This document shows, piece after piece, positions 33,130 to 42,440 of a stretch of 44,173 nt of DNA. The position numbers were made by a program, and so were the translations under genes. The stretch is taken from positions 1-44,173 of the forward strand of contig JAJQBY010000009.1 of the NCBI GenBank assembly GCA_021203045.1. The letters run 5' to 3'. Origin of the DNA: Oscillospiraceae bacterium. GTDB lineage: Bacteria > Bacillota > Clostridia > Oscillospirales > Oscillospiraceae. Position 1 is the first letter of the stretch. Each line of letters starts with the position of its first letter. The notes below the pieces were generated by a model, which worked only from the letters and a program-made list of their open reading frames with translations, did no database searches and was not told the DNA's origin.

Positions 33130-36100
33130 TTGTATTTAAAGGCTCTTGAAATACAGGGCTTCAAGTCCTTCCCGGATAAGACCACGCTTGTGTTCGATAA
33201 GAATGTCACCATGATCGTGGGGCCGAACGGGTCGGGCAAGTCCAATATATCCGACGCGGTGCTCTGGGTCATGGGCGAGCAGCGTACCCGCGCCCTGCGG
33301 GGCGGCAAGATGGAGGATGTCATCTTCGGAGGAACGGAAAAACGGGGGAAGCTGGGCTTTGCCCAGGTGACGCTGATCCTGGATAATACCGCCCGCATCT
33401 TCCCTGTGGACAGCGATGAGCTGTCTATTTCCCGCCGGTATTACCGGAGCGGGGACAGCGAATACTACATAAACCGGGAGACCGTCCGCCTCCGGGACGT
33501 GAATGAGCTTCTTATGGATACGGGCCTGGGCCGGGATGGATATTCCATCATCGGACAGGGACGCATCAGCGAGATTGTCTCCGCCAAGAGCACCGACCGC
33601 CGGGAGATATTCGAGCAGGCTGCGGGCATATCCCGCTATCGCTTCCGCAAGGAGGAGGCGGAGCGCAAGCTGGCGGCCACGGACGAGACCCTTCTCCGGG
33701 TGGGAGACAAGATAGACGAGCTGGAGCTCCAGCTGACCCCTCTGCGAAAGCAGGCGGAGGTTGCGAAAAAGTACCTCCTTCTGCGGGAGGAGCTGCGCAC
33801 GCTGGAGGTCTCCGCCTGGATGGAGACGTTGGACAAGCTGGCCGGTCAGACAAAGGCCATCCGGGAGAGCTATGCCCAGGCGCAGGCAGATCTGGAAAAG
33901 GCGCGGGCGCAGGTGACAGAAAATTACCGCTACACGGAATCGATCGCCGAGCGCATGCGGGAAAAGGATCTGGAGACAGAGGCCCTTCGGGAGAAGCTGA
34001 CGGCGGCAGAGCAGGAGGCGGCGGAGAACCGCAGCGCCGGGGCTGTTCTGGAGACCGACCGGAAAAATAACCTGGCCAGCATCCAGCGGCTGGAGGAGGA
34101 CATGAGCCAGGACGCCGGGCGCGTGCAGGCGCTGGACGATCAGATAGCGGCCCTGCGCCGCCGGGTGGAGGAACTGGACAAGGCGGGCGAGACAATCCGG
34201 GAAAAGATCGGTCAGTTGTCCAATATTGTAAACGGCCACAGGATGAAAATGTCCGGTCGGGAGAGCCGGGTATCCTCCCTGCGGGAGGAGCTGACAAAGC
34301 TGACTGTGGACGGCCGCAGCATGGACAGCCGCATCTCCATGCTGACGGATATGGAAAGGGACTATGAGGGATATAACCGGGCGGTCAAGACCGTTATGCG
34401 GGAAAAGGAACACGGCTCTCTCCGGGGTGTCCACGGGCCGGTGGCAAACCTGGTCCGGACAGAGGACCGCTTTGCCCAGGCCATAGAGACGGCCCTGGGG
34501 GCTGCGGCTCAGAATATAATCGTGGATACTGCGGAGGACGGCCGCGCGGCCATCGAGCTGCTGAAGCGGCGGGACGGAGGCCGGGCCACCTTCCTGCCCA
34601 TCGGCAGCATACGGGGCCGTGTCCTTGACCGGCTCCCTGTGGGTGAAAAGGGCTATCTGGGCCTCGCTGTGGATTTGGCGGAGTTTGACGGCGAATACCG
34701 GCAAATATTCGACTATCTGCTTGGCCGCACCATCGTGGCGGAGACTCTTTCCGATGCCATCGCCATTGCCAGACGGCATCAGAACCAGTTTCGCATCGTA
34801 TCCCTGGATGGGCAGATGGTGAATGCCGGCGGTTCCATGACCGGCGGCAGCGCCGCCAGGGGAACGGGCATTTTGTCCCGCGCCAATGAGCTGAAGCGCC
34901 TTGCGGAGGAGCGGCAGATCCTGGCCGTACGCCAGAAGGAAAAGGCCGCGGCCCTGGATCAGGCAGAGCGGGAGCTTGCCGCCGCCCGGTATGATATGGA
35001 TGTGGCGGGCCAGGAGCTGAGTCAGACTCAGCGGGAGGAGGCCACGCTCCAGGCGGAGCGGGATGCAAAAGCGACCAGCGCTACCCAGCTGGAGGACGTA
35101 AAGAGCGCCATGGCCGCCGGAGACAGCCAGCGCCGCGCTCTGATGGAGGAATACCGCCGGCGGGATAGCCAGATCCGCACAGATCTGGAGGCAAACGCCG
35201 AGAAAGGGCGCATTCTTTCAGAGAGGGCGGAGGCCATCCGGGGAGAGATACAGGCTGTAACAGCCCAGAAGCTGGAGCTGGAAGCCAAACGCACCCAGGC
35301 GGACAGAGATGCCCAGCGGCAGAACGAGGCTCTCCTGGATCAGGAGCGGCTGGCGGCCTCCATCGAGCGGCAGACTATGGCCGCCGAGATGGAGGAGAAG
35401 CAGCTTGTGGACAAGCTGTGGGACAGCTATGAGCTGAGCCGCACGGCGGCCCAGGCCCAGCGGCAGCCCATCGAGAGCCTTACCGCAGCCAACCGGCGTA
35501 TCGCTGAGCTTCGCCGCAAAATACGGGAGCTTGGCACGCCGAACCTTGGCGCCATCGAGGAGAGCGAGCGGGTGGGCCAGCGCTATGATTTTCTCACCGA
35601 GCAGAGGGATGATATCGCTAAGGCGAAAAACGAGCTTCTGGACATCATCGGGGATATCACCGGTCAGATGGAGGAGATATTCAGCCGGGAGTTTCAGGCC
35701 ATCAATGAGAGCTTTCAGGCTACGTTTCTGGAGCTTTTCGGCGGCGGCAAGGCGTCCCTCCGGCTGGAGGACGAGGACGATGTGCTTAACTGCGGCATAG
35801 AGATAAAGGTCCAGCCCCCCGGCAAGGCGGTATCCAATATAAGCCTTCTGTCCGGCGGGGAAAAATCCTTCGTGGCCATTGCGCTGTATTTCTCCATCCT
35901 GAAGCTGAAGCCCACGCCGTTCTGCGTCATGGACGAGATAGAAGCGGCGCTGGATGAGGAAAACGTTATCCGCTTTGCAAGCTATCTTCACAGGCTGGAC
36001 AAGACCCAGTTTATCGTCATCACCCACCGCCGGGGCACTATGGAGCAGGCGGATGTGCTGTTTGGCGTGACCATGCAGGAAAAGGGTGTCAGCCGGGTCA

Positions 36101-36144
36101 TCGAGCTTGATCTGGCAGAGGCGCAGAAGACTGCTGAGGCATAA
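33130..36144 (+). CDS. smc: Chromosome segregation protein SMC (short-armed)
   Basis: A 1004-residue SMC ATPase that, with ScpA and ScpB, folds and separates chromosomes. Head N-half: YLKALEIQGFKSFPDKT and Walker A GPNGSGKSN; hinge about residues 428-565 (HGPVANLV ... VNAGGSMTGGSAARG); head C-half: signature LLSGGEKSFVAIAL (~906) and Walker B CVMDEIEAALDEENV. Two coiled-coil arms (about 165-427 and 570-850) join them. Bacillus SMC has about 1186 residues; both arms here are shorter by roughly 70-100 residues each, while head and hinge are complete, and the frame is uninterrupted. The start is TTG 33130 with AGAGGTG 6 bases upstream, matching the family N-terminus. ftsY follows 15 bp downstream. 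Confidence 0.95.
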   Translation: MYLKALEIQGFKSFPDKTTLVFDKNVTMIVGPNGSGKSNISDAVLWVMGEQRTRALRGGKMEDVIFGGTEKRGKLGFAQVTLILDNTARIFPVDSDELSISRRYYRSGDSEYYINRETVRLRDVNELLMDTGLGRDGYSIIGQGRISEIVSAKSTDRREIFEQAAGISRYRFRKEEAERKLAATDETLLRVGDKIDELELQLTPLRKQAEVAKKYLLLREELRTLEVSAWMETLDKLAGQTKAIRESYAQAQADLEKARAQVTENYRYTESIAERMREKDLETEALREKLTAAEQEAAENRSAGAVLETDRKNNLASIQRLEEDMSQDAGRVQALDDQIAALRRRVEELDKAGETIREKIGQLSNIVNGHRMKMSGRESRVSSLREELTKLTVDGRSMDSRISMLTDMERDYEGYNRAVKTVMREKEHGSLRGVHGPVANLVRTEDRFAQAIETALGAAAQNIIVDTAEDGRAAIELLKRRDGGRATFLPIGSIRGRVLDRLPVGEKGYLGLAVDLAEFDGEYRQIFDYLLGRTIVAETLSDAIAIARRHQNQFRIVSLDGQMVNAGGSMTGGSAARGTGILSRANELKRLAEERQILAVRQKEKAAALDQAERELAAARYDMDVAGQELSQTQREEATLQAERDAKATSATQLEDVKSAMAAGDSQRRALMEEYRRRDSQIRTDLEANAEKGRILSERAEAIRGEIQAVTAQKLELEAKRTQADRDAQRQNEALLDQERLAASIERQTMAAEMEEKQLVDKLWDSYELSRTAAQAQRQPIESLTAANRRIAELRRKIRELGTPNLGAIEESERVGQRYDFLTEQRDDIAKAKNELLDIIGDITGQMEEIFSREFQAINESFQATFLELFGGGKASLRLEDEDDVLNCGIEIKVQPPGKAVSNISLLSGGEKSFVAIALYFSILKLKPTPFCVMDEIEAALDEENVIRFASYLHRLDKTQFIVITHRRGTMEQADVLFGVTMQEKGVSRVIELDLAEAQKTAEA

Positions 36145-36159
36145 AAAAGGAGTAATCAT

Positions 36160-37029
36160 ATGGCACTATTCAGTGATAAAAAGAAGGGCTTTCTGTCCGG
36201 GCTTTTTTCCGCCTTTTCCGGGGTGGATGAGGATTTCCTGGACGAGCTGGAGGAAAAGCTGATCCTGGCCGATGCCGGAATCGAGACGGCGGAGCAGGCT
36301 GTTGAGGCTCTGCGCCAGCAGAAGGGGTTAAAGGGCGAGCAGGTGCGCCAGAAGCTGGTGGATATCCTGACGGAGCTGATGGAAAAGGCCGGTCCCCCGG
36401 ATCTGTGCCTGAATACGAAGCCCTCCGTCATCCTGATGGTGGGCGTGAACGGTGTGGGAAAAACCACGACGATTGGCAAGCTGGCGAATCGTTATGTGCA
36501 GGACGGGAAAAAGGTCCTCCTGTGCGCTGCGGATACCTTCCGTGCCGCTGCCTCGGAGCAGCTGTCCATCTGGGCTAAGCGCACCGGCGCGGAGATCGTC
36601 CGCCACGGAGAAGGGGGAGACCCCGGTGCCGTGGTGTTTGACGGCTGCAATGCCTCCAAAGCCAGGGGCACGGATATCATGATCGTGGATACCGCGGGAC
36701 GGCTCCACAACAAACAGAACCTGATGAACGAGCTGACCAAGATCACCAAGGTGCTGAGCCGGGAGCTGCCGGAGGCGGACAGAGAGATTCTTTTGGTGCT
36801 GGACGCCACGACAGGACAGAACGGCCTCATCCAGGCGGAGCAGTTTGCCAAGGCCGCCGGTGTGACCGGCATCGTGCTGACGAAGCTGGACGGAACGGCC
36901 AAGGGCGGCGTGGTGTTTTCCATCGCAAGCCGGCTGGGCGTGCCGGTGAAGCTGGTGGGCGTAGGCGAGGGGGCGGAGGATCTGCGGCCCTTTGACGCCA
37001 GAGAATTTGCGGAGGCTATGGTGCAGTGA
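36160..37029 (+). CDS. ftsY: Signal recognition particle receptor FtsY
   Basis: A 289-residue SRP GTPase that docks ribosome-SRP complexes at the membrane. It has the NG domain with G1 GVNGVGKTTTIGKLA, the insertion-box DTFRAAASEQL, G3 DTAGRLHNKQNLMNEL, G4 TKLDGTAKGG. The acidic A domain of E. coli FtsY is missing; instead a short basic N-terminus (DKKKGFLSGLF) may touch lipids, as in other Gram-positives. AAAAAGGAG precedes the start. The stop overlaps the GTG of the next gene (GTGA). The ylxM-ffh pair that often follows is not here. Confidence 0.96.
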   Translation: MALFSDKKKGFLSGLFSAFSGVDEDFLDELEEKLILADAGIETAEQAVEALRQQKGLKGEQVRQKLVDILTELMEKAGPPDLCLNTKPSVILMVGVNGVGKTTTIGKLANRYVQDGKKVLLCAADTFRAAASEQLSIWAKRTGAEIVRHGEGGDPGAVVFDGCNASKARGTDIMIVDTAGRLHNKQNLMNELTKITKVLSRELPEADREILLVLDATTGQNGLIQAEQFAKAAGVTGIVLTKLDGTAKGGVVFSIASRLGVPVKLVGVGEGAEDLRPFDAREFAEAMVQ

Positions 37030-37622
37030 CTTTTATCCTTGCTACGAACAACATGGGGAAGGTGCGGGAATTCAAAGAGATTCTGGAGCCGCTCTCTATC
37101 GGACTGGTGCCTCAGGCTGTGGTCGGTGTGGATTTTGAGGTCAACGAGACCGGCGAGACCTTTGAGGAGAATGCCTTTCTGAAAGCCTCCACCGTCTGCC
37201 AGTATACCCAATTCACTGCCGTGGCAGATGATTCCGGATTGTGCGTGGAGGCGCTGAACGGCGAACCGGGCGTCCATTCCGCGCGCTTCGGCGGCGGTAA
37301 GGACTGGACAGACCAGCAGAAGTATGAATACCTTCTTCGGAAGCTGGAGGGGGAGGAAGACCGGCGGGCCAAATTTGTAAGCTGTATCTGCTGCGTGTTC
37401 CCCAATGGAGATATCCTGCGGGCCAGGGGAGAATGCCCCGGCAGGATATTGCTGGCACCGCAGGGAGAAGGTGGCTTCGGCTATGACCCGGTCTTTGCCC
37501 CGGAGGGCTATGACCAGTCCTTTGCCGCCCTGGGGCAGGAGCTGAAAAATAAGATATCGCACCGGGCCAGGGCCCTGGCGGCGTTTCGGGAGGAGTTGAA
37601 GAAATATTATGCTCACAGGTAA
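37026..37622 (+). CDS. rdgB: Non-canonical purine NTP pyrophosphatase (RdgB/HAM1)
   Basis: A 198-residue enzyme that hydrolyses ITP and XTP to monophosphates to keep deaminated purines out of nucleic acids. It starts with the family phosphate-binding TFILATNNMGKVREFKEI and has ADDSGLCVEALNGEPGVHSARFGG and the C-terminal GFGYDPVFAPEG, SFAALGQELKNKISHRARAL. GTG 37026 overlaps the ftsY stop. No strong ribosome site, consistent with coupling. It overlaps the next gene by 14 bases. Confidence 0.95.
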   Translation: MTFILATNNMGKVREFKEILEPLSIGLVPQAVVGVDFEVNETGETFEENAFLKASTVCQYTQFTAVADDSGLCVEALNGEPGVHSARFGGGKDWTDQQKYEYLLRKLEGEEDRRAKFVSCICCVFPNGDILRARGECPGRILLAPQGEGGFGYDPVFAPEGYDQSFAALGQELKNKISHRARALAAFREELKKYYAHR

Positions 37623-37905
37623 ACAGCGGGCCTATCTGCGTTCTCTGGCCCAGAAGGAGGAGGCTATCCTCTATGTGGGGAAGGCAGGCGTGACCGAGCC
37701 TGTGATCGCCGAGGCCAGGGATGCACTGGCGGCCCGGGAGCTGGTGAAGGGCCGGGTCCAGGAGGCATCCATGCTGACGGCGGCGGAGGCGCAGTCTGCG
37801 CTGTGTCAGGCGTGTCAGGCCGAAGGGGTGCAGGTCATCGGGAATGTGTTCGTCCTGCATAAAAAACGGGATAACGGGGCTAAAATTATTTTGCCCAAGG
37901 GATAA
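37609..37905 (+). CDS. yhbY: CRS1/YhbY-type RNA-binding protein
   Basis: A 98-residue CRM-domain protein (MLTGKQRAYLRSLAQ, ILYVGKAGVTEPVIAEA, ELVKGRV, GNVFVLHKK) that associates with pre-50S ribosomal particles in other bacteria. The start lies 14 bases inside rdgB, with GGAGG 12 bases upstream in the rdgB 3' end. Two bases separate it from nadD. The last basic residues complete the family length. Confidence 0.93.
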   Translation: MLTGKQRAYLRSLAQKEEAILYVGKAGVTEPVIAEARDALAARELVKGRVQEASMLTAAEAQSALCQACQAEGVQVIGNVFVLHKKRDNGAKIILPKG

Positions 37906-37907
37906 AT

Positions 37908-39128
37908 ATGCGGATTTTGATCTATGGCGGAAGCTTCAACCCGCCTCATATGGGCCATGTGCGCTCGGCCAACGTTGCCGCTGCGGCGCTGGAGCCTGAC
38001 AGCGTGTTTCTTGTTCCGGCGGCCATCCCGCCACACAAGGAGCTGGCCGCAGGCAGCCCCGCCGTTTCTGACCGCCTTGCCATGACGAAGCTGGCCGCAG
38101 CGGAGGTATCCGGCGGTGAGGCGCTGGATATCGAATTGGAGCGGTCGGGAAAGAGCTATACCTCTGATACGCTCCGACAGCTCAAGGAGCGCTATCCGGA
38201 GGCGGAGCTGGTGTTTCTGGTGGGGACAGACATGCTTCTGACCATCGACCAGTGGCATGAGCCAGAGGCTGTGATGGCCCTTGCCTCTATCGCCGTATTT
38301 GCCAGGGAAACAGATACATCCGGCGCGGTAGAGAAAAAAGCCCGGATGCTCCATGAAAAATATGGCGCAACGATCTATGTCCTGGCGGGGGAGCCTGTGG
38401 AGGCGGCGTCTACGGATATACGGGAGCTGCTGCCTCAGCGTCAGGGACGGGAGCTGCTGCCTGCCTCCGTCTATGAATACATCATCCGCCATCGTCTGTA
38501 TGGAGCGCGACCGGCGCCTGACTGGCTGCGGGAGCGGGCCTATGCCTATCTCGCGCCCAAGCGGGTGGCCCATGTCTGCGGTACGGAACAGGAGGCCCGT
38601 CGTCTGGCGGAGCGATGGGGTCAGGATGTGGAGGATGCGGCGGAGGCCGCGATCGTTCATGACATCACAAAAAAATTGACCATGGAGGAGCAGTTGATTC
38701 TCTGCGGTAAATATGATATTATCTTAGATGAATGCGAGCTGGCCAATGAAAAGCTCCTTCATGCCCGGACAGGAGCCGCTTTCGCGGCGGAGCTGTTTGG
38801 CTGCCCTGCACATATCGTCCAGGCTGTCCGCTGGCATACCACGGGCCGTCCTGACATGACGGTGCTGGAGCAGATCATATATCTTGCGGACTATATCGAG
38901 CCGGGGCGGAGCGGCTTTTCCGGACTTGCGGAGCTGCGTGAGGCAGCCTATCAGGATCTGGACCTGGCCATGGAGCTGGGGCTTCGCATGAGTCTGGAGG
39001 AGGTCCGCTCCAAGGGACAGACCCCTCACCGGAACACGGCGGAGGCGCAGGCGTGGTTCGCGGCCCGGCTGAAGGCGCGGGGTCTGGAGCCGGTGTCCTG
39101 GACGGCGGACACGCCCATCCCGGAATGA
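37908..39128 (+). CDS. nadD: NadD-YqeK fusion: nicotinate-nucleotide adenylyltransferase and HD phosphohydrolase
   Basis: A 406-residue bifunctional protein. Residues 1-~200 are NadD, which adenylates nicotinate mononucleotide in NAD synthesis: GGSFNPPHMGH nucleotide site, LVPAAIPPHK, VFLVGTDMLLTIDQW, and STDIRELL near the domain end. Residues ~205-400 are YqeK, an HD-domain enzyme that splits diadenosine tetraphosphate (Ap4A): VAHVCGTEQEA, IVHDITKKL (HD motif), HARTGAAFAAELFG, AVRWHTTGRPDM and IIYLADYIEPGR. In Bacillus these are separate adjacent genes (nadD-yqeK-rsfS); here no stop or restart lies between them. The rsfS gene follows after 70 bp. Confidence 0.93.
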   Translation: MRILIYGGSFNPPHMGHVRSANVAAAALEPDSVFLVPAAIPPHKELAAGSPAVSDRLAMTKLAAAEVSGGEALDIELERSGKSYTSDTLRQLKERYPEAELVFLVGTDMLLTIDQWHEPEAVMALASIAVFARETDTSGAVEKKARMLHEKYGATIYVLAGEPVEAASTDIRELLPQRQGRELLPASVYEYIIRHRLYGARPAPDWLRERAYAYLAPKRVAHVCGTEQEARRLAERWGQDVEDAAEAAIVHDITKKLTMEEQLILCGKYDIILDECELANEKLLHARTGAAFAAELFGCPAHIVQAVRWHTTGRPDMTVLEQIIYLADYIEPGRSGFSGLAELREAAYQDLDLAMELGLRMSLEEVRSKGQTPHRNTAEAQAWFAARLKARGLEPVSWTADTPIPE

Positions 39129-39198
39129 GCTCTCGGCCGGTTCTAAAAATTCAAGCAAACGCAAGACCACTATATTTTATGCAGGCGGGAGAAAGAGA

Positions 39199-39552
39199 AT
39201 GGAACCTTTTGAAGCGGCAAAACTGGCGGTACAGGCCCTGTCGGATAAGCAGGCGTCTGATATCCGGCTTCTAAAAACAACAGAGCTGACGGTGCTGGCG
39301 GATTATTTCCTGATCTGCACGGCCAACTCCACGCCTCATGTGCGCACGCTTTACGATGAGGTGGACAGGCGACTGTCGGAGGCGGGAATGCCGCCGGTGC
39401 GCCGGGAGGGATACCGGAACAGCAACTGGCTGCTGCTGGATTTTGGATGTCTGATCGTCCATATCTTCCAGAAGGAGACAAGAGAGTTTTACAACCTGGA
39501 GCGCCTTTGGAGCGACGCGCAGGAAATTGACATTGCAGAAATAGAGGCGTGA
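39199..39552 (+). CDS. rsfS: Ribosomal silencing factor RsfS
   Basis: A 117-residue protein that binds ribosomal protein uL14 and blocks 30S-50S joining during starvation. The family segments are LTVLADYFLICTANSTPHV, VRREGYRNSNWLLLDFG and VIVHIFQKETREFYNLERLW-like. GGGAGAAAGAG precedes the start. A weak promoter (TTCAAG 39150, TATTTT 39173) may lie in the 70-bp gap after nadD. leuS starts 3 bp after its stop, so the two are co-transcribed. Confidence 0.95.
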   Translation: MEPFEAAKLAVQALSDKQASDIRLLKTTELTVLADYFLICTANSTPHVRTLYDEVDRRLSEAGMPPVRREGYRNSNWLLLDFGCLIVHIFQKETREFYNLERLWSDAQEIDIAEIEA

Positions 39553-39555
39553 CAG

Positions 39556-41967
39556 ATGGCTTACGATTTTGAGCGTATCGAGAAAAAATGGCAGGCGCGG
39601 TGGGAGCAGGAAAAGCCCTATGCTGCCATCGACAACGATCCCCGGCCCAAGTGGTACGGACTGATCGAATTCCCTTACCCCTCCGGTCAGGGGCTCCACG
39701 TGGGCCATGCCCGCCCCTATACGGCCATGGACATCGTGGCCAGAAAGCGGCGGATGCAGGGCTACAATGTGCTGTTTCCCATTGGGTATGATGCTTTTGG
39801 TCTGCCCACGGAGAACTATGCCATCAAAAACCACATGCATCCCCACGATGTGACCCGGCAGAACATCAAGCATTTCACCGAACAGCTGAAAATGCTGGGC
39901 TTCAGCTTTGACTGGGATCGCTGCGTGGACACCACTGACCCTACATACTATAAGTGGACCCAGTGGATATTCCTGCAGCTGTATAAACACGGTCTGGCCT
40001 ATAAGGCCACCATGCCGGTGAACTGGTGTACCTCCTGCAAATGTGTTCTGGCGAACGAGGAGGTAGTCAACGGCGTCTGCGAGCGCTGCGGCTCCACGGT
40101 GGTGCAGAAGGAAAAGAGCCAGTGGATGCTGAAAATAACCGCTTACGCTCAGCGCCTGATCGACGATCTGGACGATGTGGACTATATCGAGCGCGTGAAG
40201 ATCCAGCAGCGCAACTGGATAGGCCGCTCTGTCGGCGCAGAGGTGGAGTTTGCCACCACGGCGGGGGATACCATGCGTATCTTCACCACCCGCTGCGACA
40301 CGCTGTTCGGTGCGACCTATATGGTGATGGCTCCGGAGCATTCCCTGGTGGAAAAATGGATGCCTCTGCTGAAAAACAGCGATGAGGTGCGGGCGTATCA
40401 GGCTGCCGCCGCTCACAAATCTGAGTTCGAACGCACAGAGCTTGCCAAGGACAAGACCGGTGTCCGGCTGGACGGTGTGCGGGCCATCAACCCGGTGAAC
40501 GGGGCGGAGATACCCATTTTCATATCCGACTATGTCCTGGCAACCTACGGCACCGGCGCGATCATGGCTGTGCCCGCCCATGACAGCCGCGACTGGGATT
40601 TTGCCAAGGCCTTCGACCTGCCGATCACCGAGGTGGTCTCCGGCGGGGACGTGGAAAAGGAGGCGTACACCGCCTGCTCCACCGGCGTCATGGTCAATTC
40701 CGGATTCCTGGACGGGCTCCATGTGGAGCAGGCCCAGGAGAAGATGCTGGACTGGCTGGAGGAAAAGGGCCTTGGGACCCGGAAGATAAACTATAAGCTC
40801 CGGGATTGGGTGTTCTCCCGTCAGCGGTATTGGGGCGAGCCTATCCCCATGATAAACTGCCCGATCTGCGGCTGGGTTCCTGTGCCGGAGGAGGAGCTTC
40901 CTGTCGTCCTGCCGGAGGTGGAGAGCTATGAGACCACCGATACGGGGGAAAGCCCGCTGCACAATATGCGCAGTTGGGTGGAGTGCAAGTGCCCCAAGTG
41001 CGGCGGCCCCGCCGAGCGGGAGACGGACACCATGCCTCAGTGGGCCGGTTCAAGCTGGTACTTCCTGCGGTATACCGATCCCCACGGCAAGGACGCTCTG
41101 GCCTCGAAGGAGGCCTTGGACTACTGGTCTCCCGTGGACTGGTATAACGGAGGTATGGAGCATACCACCCTTCATCTGCTGTATTCCCGGTTCTGGCACA
41201 AATTCCTCTATGACATCGGCGTAGTTCCCACCAAGGAGCCCTATATGAAGCGCACCAGCCATGGTATGATTCTGGGCGAGGGCGGCGTGAAAATGTCCAA
41301 GTCCCGCGGAAACGTGGTGAATCCCGGCGATGTGGTAGCCCAATATGGCACGGACACCCTGCGGGTGTATGTCATGTTTATCGGCGACTTTGAAAAGGCC
41401 GCTACCTGGTCGGATAAGGCGGTCAAGGGCTGCAAGCGTTTTCTGGACCGCATCTGGGCCCTGGCGGAAGAGCCCCTGAAGGGAGACGAGCTGACTGCCG
41501 CCAACGAGGGCGCCATCCACCGTACCATCAAGAAGGTGTCGGAGGACATCGAGGAGATGAAGTTCAACACGGCTATTGCCGCCATGATGAGCCTTGTGAA
41601 CCAGTTTTACGACACCAAGCCCAGCCGCGGCGATATGAAGCAGCTTCTTATGCTCCTGAGCCCCTTTGCCCCTCACATGACTGAGGAGCTGTGGGAGATA
41701 CAGGGCTTTGAGGGCCGCGCCATGAGCCAGCCCTGGCCGGAATATGACGAGGCCAAGACCCATGAGGCGGAGCAGGAGCTGGCCGTGCAGATCAACGGCA
41801 AGCTGAAGACCACGGTTACCGTGCCTACGGACGCTCCGGAGGAGACGGTGCTGGCTGCCGCCCAGGCCAACGAAAAGGTGCAGAAGGCCATGGCCGGGAT
41901 GGAGCTGGTTCGGTCCATCGTCATCCCCAACCGTCTGGTCAATCTGATTTTGAAGCCCAAAAAGTAA
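39556..41967 (+). CDS. leuS: Leucyl-tRNA synthetase
   Basis: An 803-residue class Ia synthetase charging tRNA-Leu. HIGH-type motif in [20 protein letters not shown] and [13 protein letters not shown] near residue 577 form the catalytic site. The CP1 editing domain is present ([39 protein letters not shown]) with zinc-binding Cys pairs (CTSC..., CERC, CPICG, CPKCGG). The anticodon-binding helices and the C-terminal tRNA-contact domain ([16 protein letters not shown]) are complete. The start follows rsfS by 3 bp; 'GACAG' is a weak ribosome site, consistent with coupling to rsfS. The downstream rpsU promoter starts 7 bp past its stop. Confidence 0.97.
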   Translation: MAYDFERIEKKWQARWEQEKPYAAIDNDPRPKWYGLIEFPYPSGQGLHVGHARPYTAMDIVARKRRMQGYNVLFPIGYDAFGLPTENYAIKNHMHPHDVTRQNIKHFTEQLKMLGFSFDWDRCVDTTDPTYYKWTQWIFLQLYKHGLAYKATMPVNWCTSCKCVLANEEVVNGVCERCGSTVVQKEKSQWMLKITAYAQRLIDDLDDVDYIERVKIQQRNWIGRSVGAEVEFATTAGDTMRIFTTRCDTLFGATYMVMAPEHSLVEKWMPLLKNSDEVRAYQAAAAHKSEFERTELAKDKTGVRLDGVRAINPVNGAEIPIFISDYVLATYGTGAIMAVPAHDSRDWDFAKAFDLPITEVVSGGDVEKEAYTACSTGVMVNSGFLDGLHVEQAQEKMLDWLEEKGLGTRKINYKLRDWVFSRQRYWGEPIPMINCPICGWVPVPEEELPVVLPEVESYETTDTGESPLHNMRSWVECKCPKCGGPAERETDTMPQWAGSSWYFLRYTDPHGKDALASKEALDYWSPVDWYNGGMEHTTLHLLYSRFWHKFLYDIGVVPTKEPYMKRTSHGMILGEGGVKMSKSRGNVVNPGDVVAQYGTDTLRVYVMFIGDFEKAATWSDKAVKGCKRFLDRIWALAEEPLKGDELTAANEGAIHRTIKKVSEDIEEMKFNTAIAAMMSLVNQFYDTKPSRGDMKQLLMLLSPFAPHMTEELWEIQGFEGRAMSQPWPEYDEAKTHEAEQELAVQINGKLKTTVTVPTDAPEETVLAAAQANEKVQKAMAGMELVRSIVIPNRLVNLILKPKK

Positions 41968-41974
41968 GAATTCC

Positions 41975-42003
41975 TTGACAACCCGGCGGTAAAACATTAT
42001 AAT
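41975..42003 (+). promoter_or_regulatory. Strong promoter of rpsU
   Basis: Perfect -35 TTGACA (41975-41980) and perfect -10 TATAAT (41998-42003) with a 17-bp spacer: the best promoter in the window, as expected for a ribosomal protein gene. Confidence 0.9.
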
Positions 42004-42073
42004 AACCAAGGTTCGGGAAAAGAGAACATATTAAGCACATAATGAGGCGTATTTGGAGGGAGGGAAAAATAAA

Positions 42074-42259
42074 ATGTCGGAAATCCATGTGAAGGAGAAC
42101 GAATCTCTCGATAATGCGCTCAAGCGTTTCAAACGGAGCTGTGCCAAGGCTGGCGTTATGAACGATCTTCGCCGTAAGGAGTACTATCAGAGCCCCAGCG
42201 TTAAACGGCGCAAGAAGTCCGAAGCGGCTCGGAAGAACAAACATAAGCGTTATTATTAA
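42074..42259 (+). CDS. rpsU: 30S ribosomal protein S21
   Basis: A 61-residue basic protein ([20 protein letters not shown]..., RREYYQ-like [16 protein letters not shown], Lys/Arg-rich tail ending KRYY) that joins the 30S subunit late in assembly and helps mRNA base-pairing. ATG 42074 is chosen because GGAGGGAGGG lies 10 bases upstream; ATG 42053 would overlap that site. It has a consensus promoter and its own terminator. Confidence 0.97.
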   Translation: MSEIHVKENESLDNALKRFKRSCAKAGVMNDLRRKEYYQSPSVKRRKKSEAARKNKHKRYY

Positions 42260-42280
42260 TGCGTTCTATCCTCAAAAACG

Positions 42281-42309
42281 AAAAAACACGGGCCTGGCCC
42301 GTGTTTTTT
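42281..42309 (+). terminator. Intrinsic terminator after rpsU
   Basis: AAAAAACACGGGCC pairs with GGCCCGTGTTTTTT (loop T), a near-perfect stem with A/T tracts that could work in both directions. Confidence 0.9.
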
Positions 42310-42361
42310 GTCATTTTCTCCCATATATGCCGGGCAGAAGCAACCGGCGCGGGAATTTTTA

Positions 42362-42390
42362 TTGAAAATCCCTTTTGGATATATTATAAT
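42362..42390 (+). promoter_or_regulatory. Promoter of the sirtuin gene
   Basis: TTGAAA (42362-42367) and perfect TATAAT (42385-42390) with a 17-bp spacer, 50 bp before the start codon. Confidence 0.8.
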
Positions 42391-42440
42391 AAGATGATTT
42401 ATCATAGCCGGGCAAAGCCCCGGCGGAGGGAGCCTCATAT

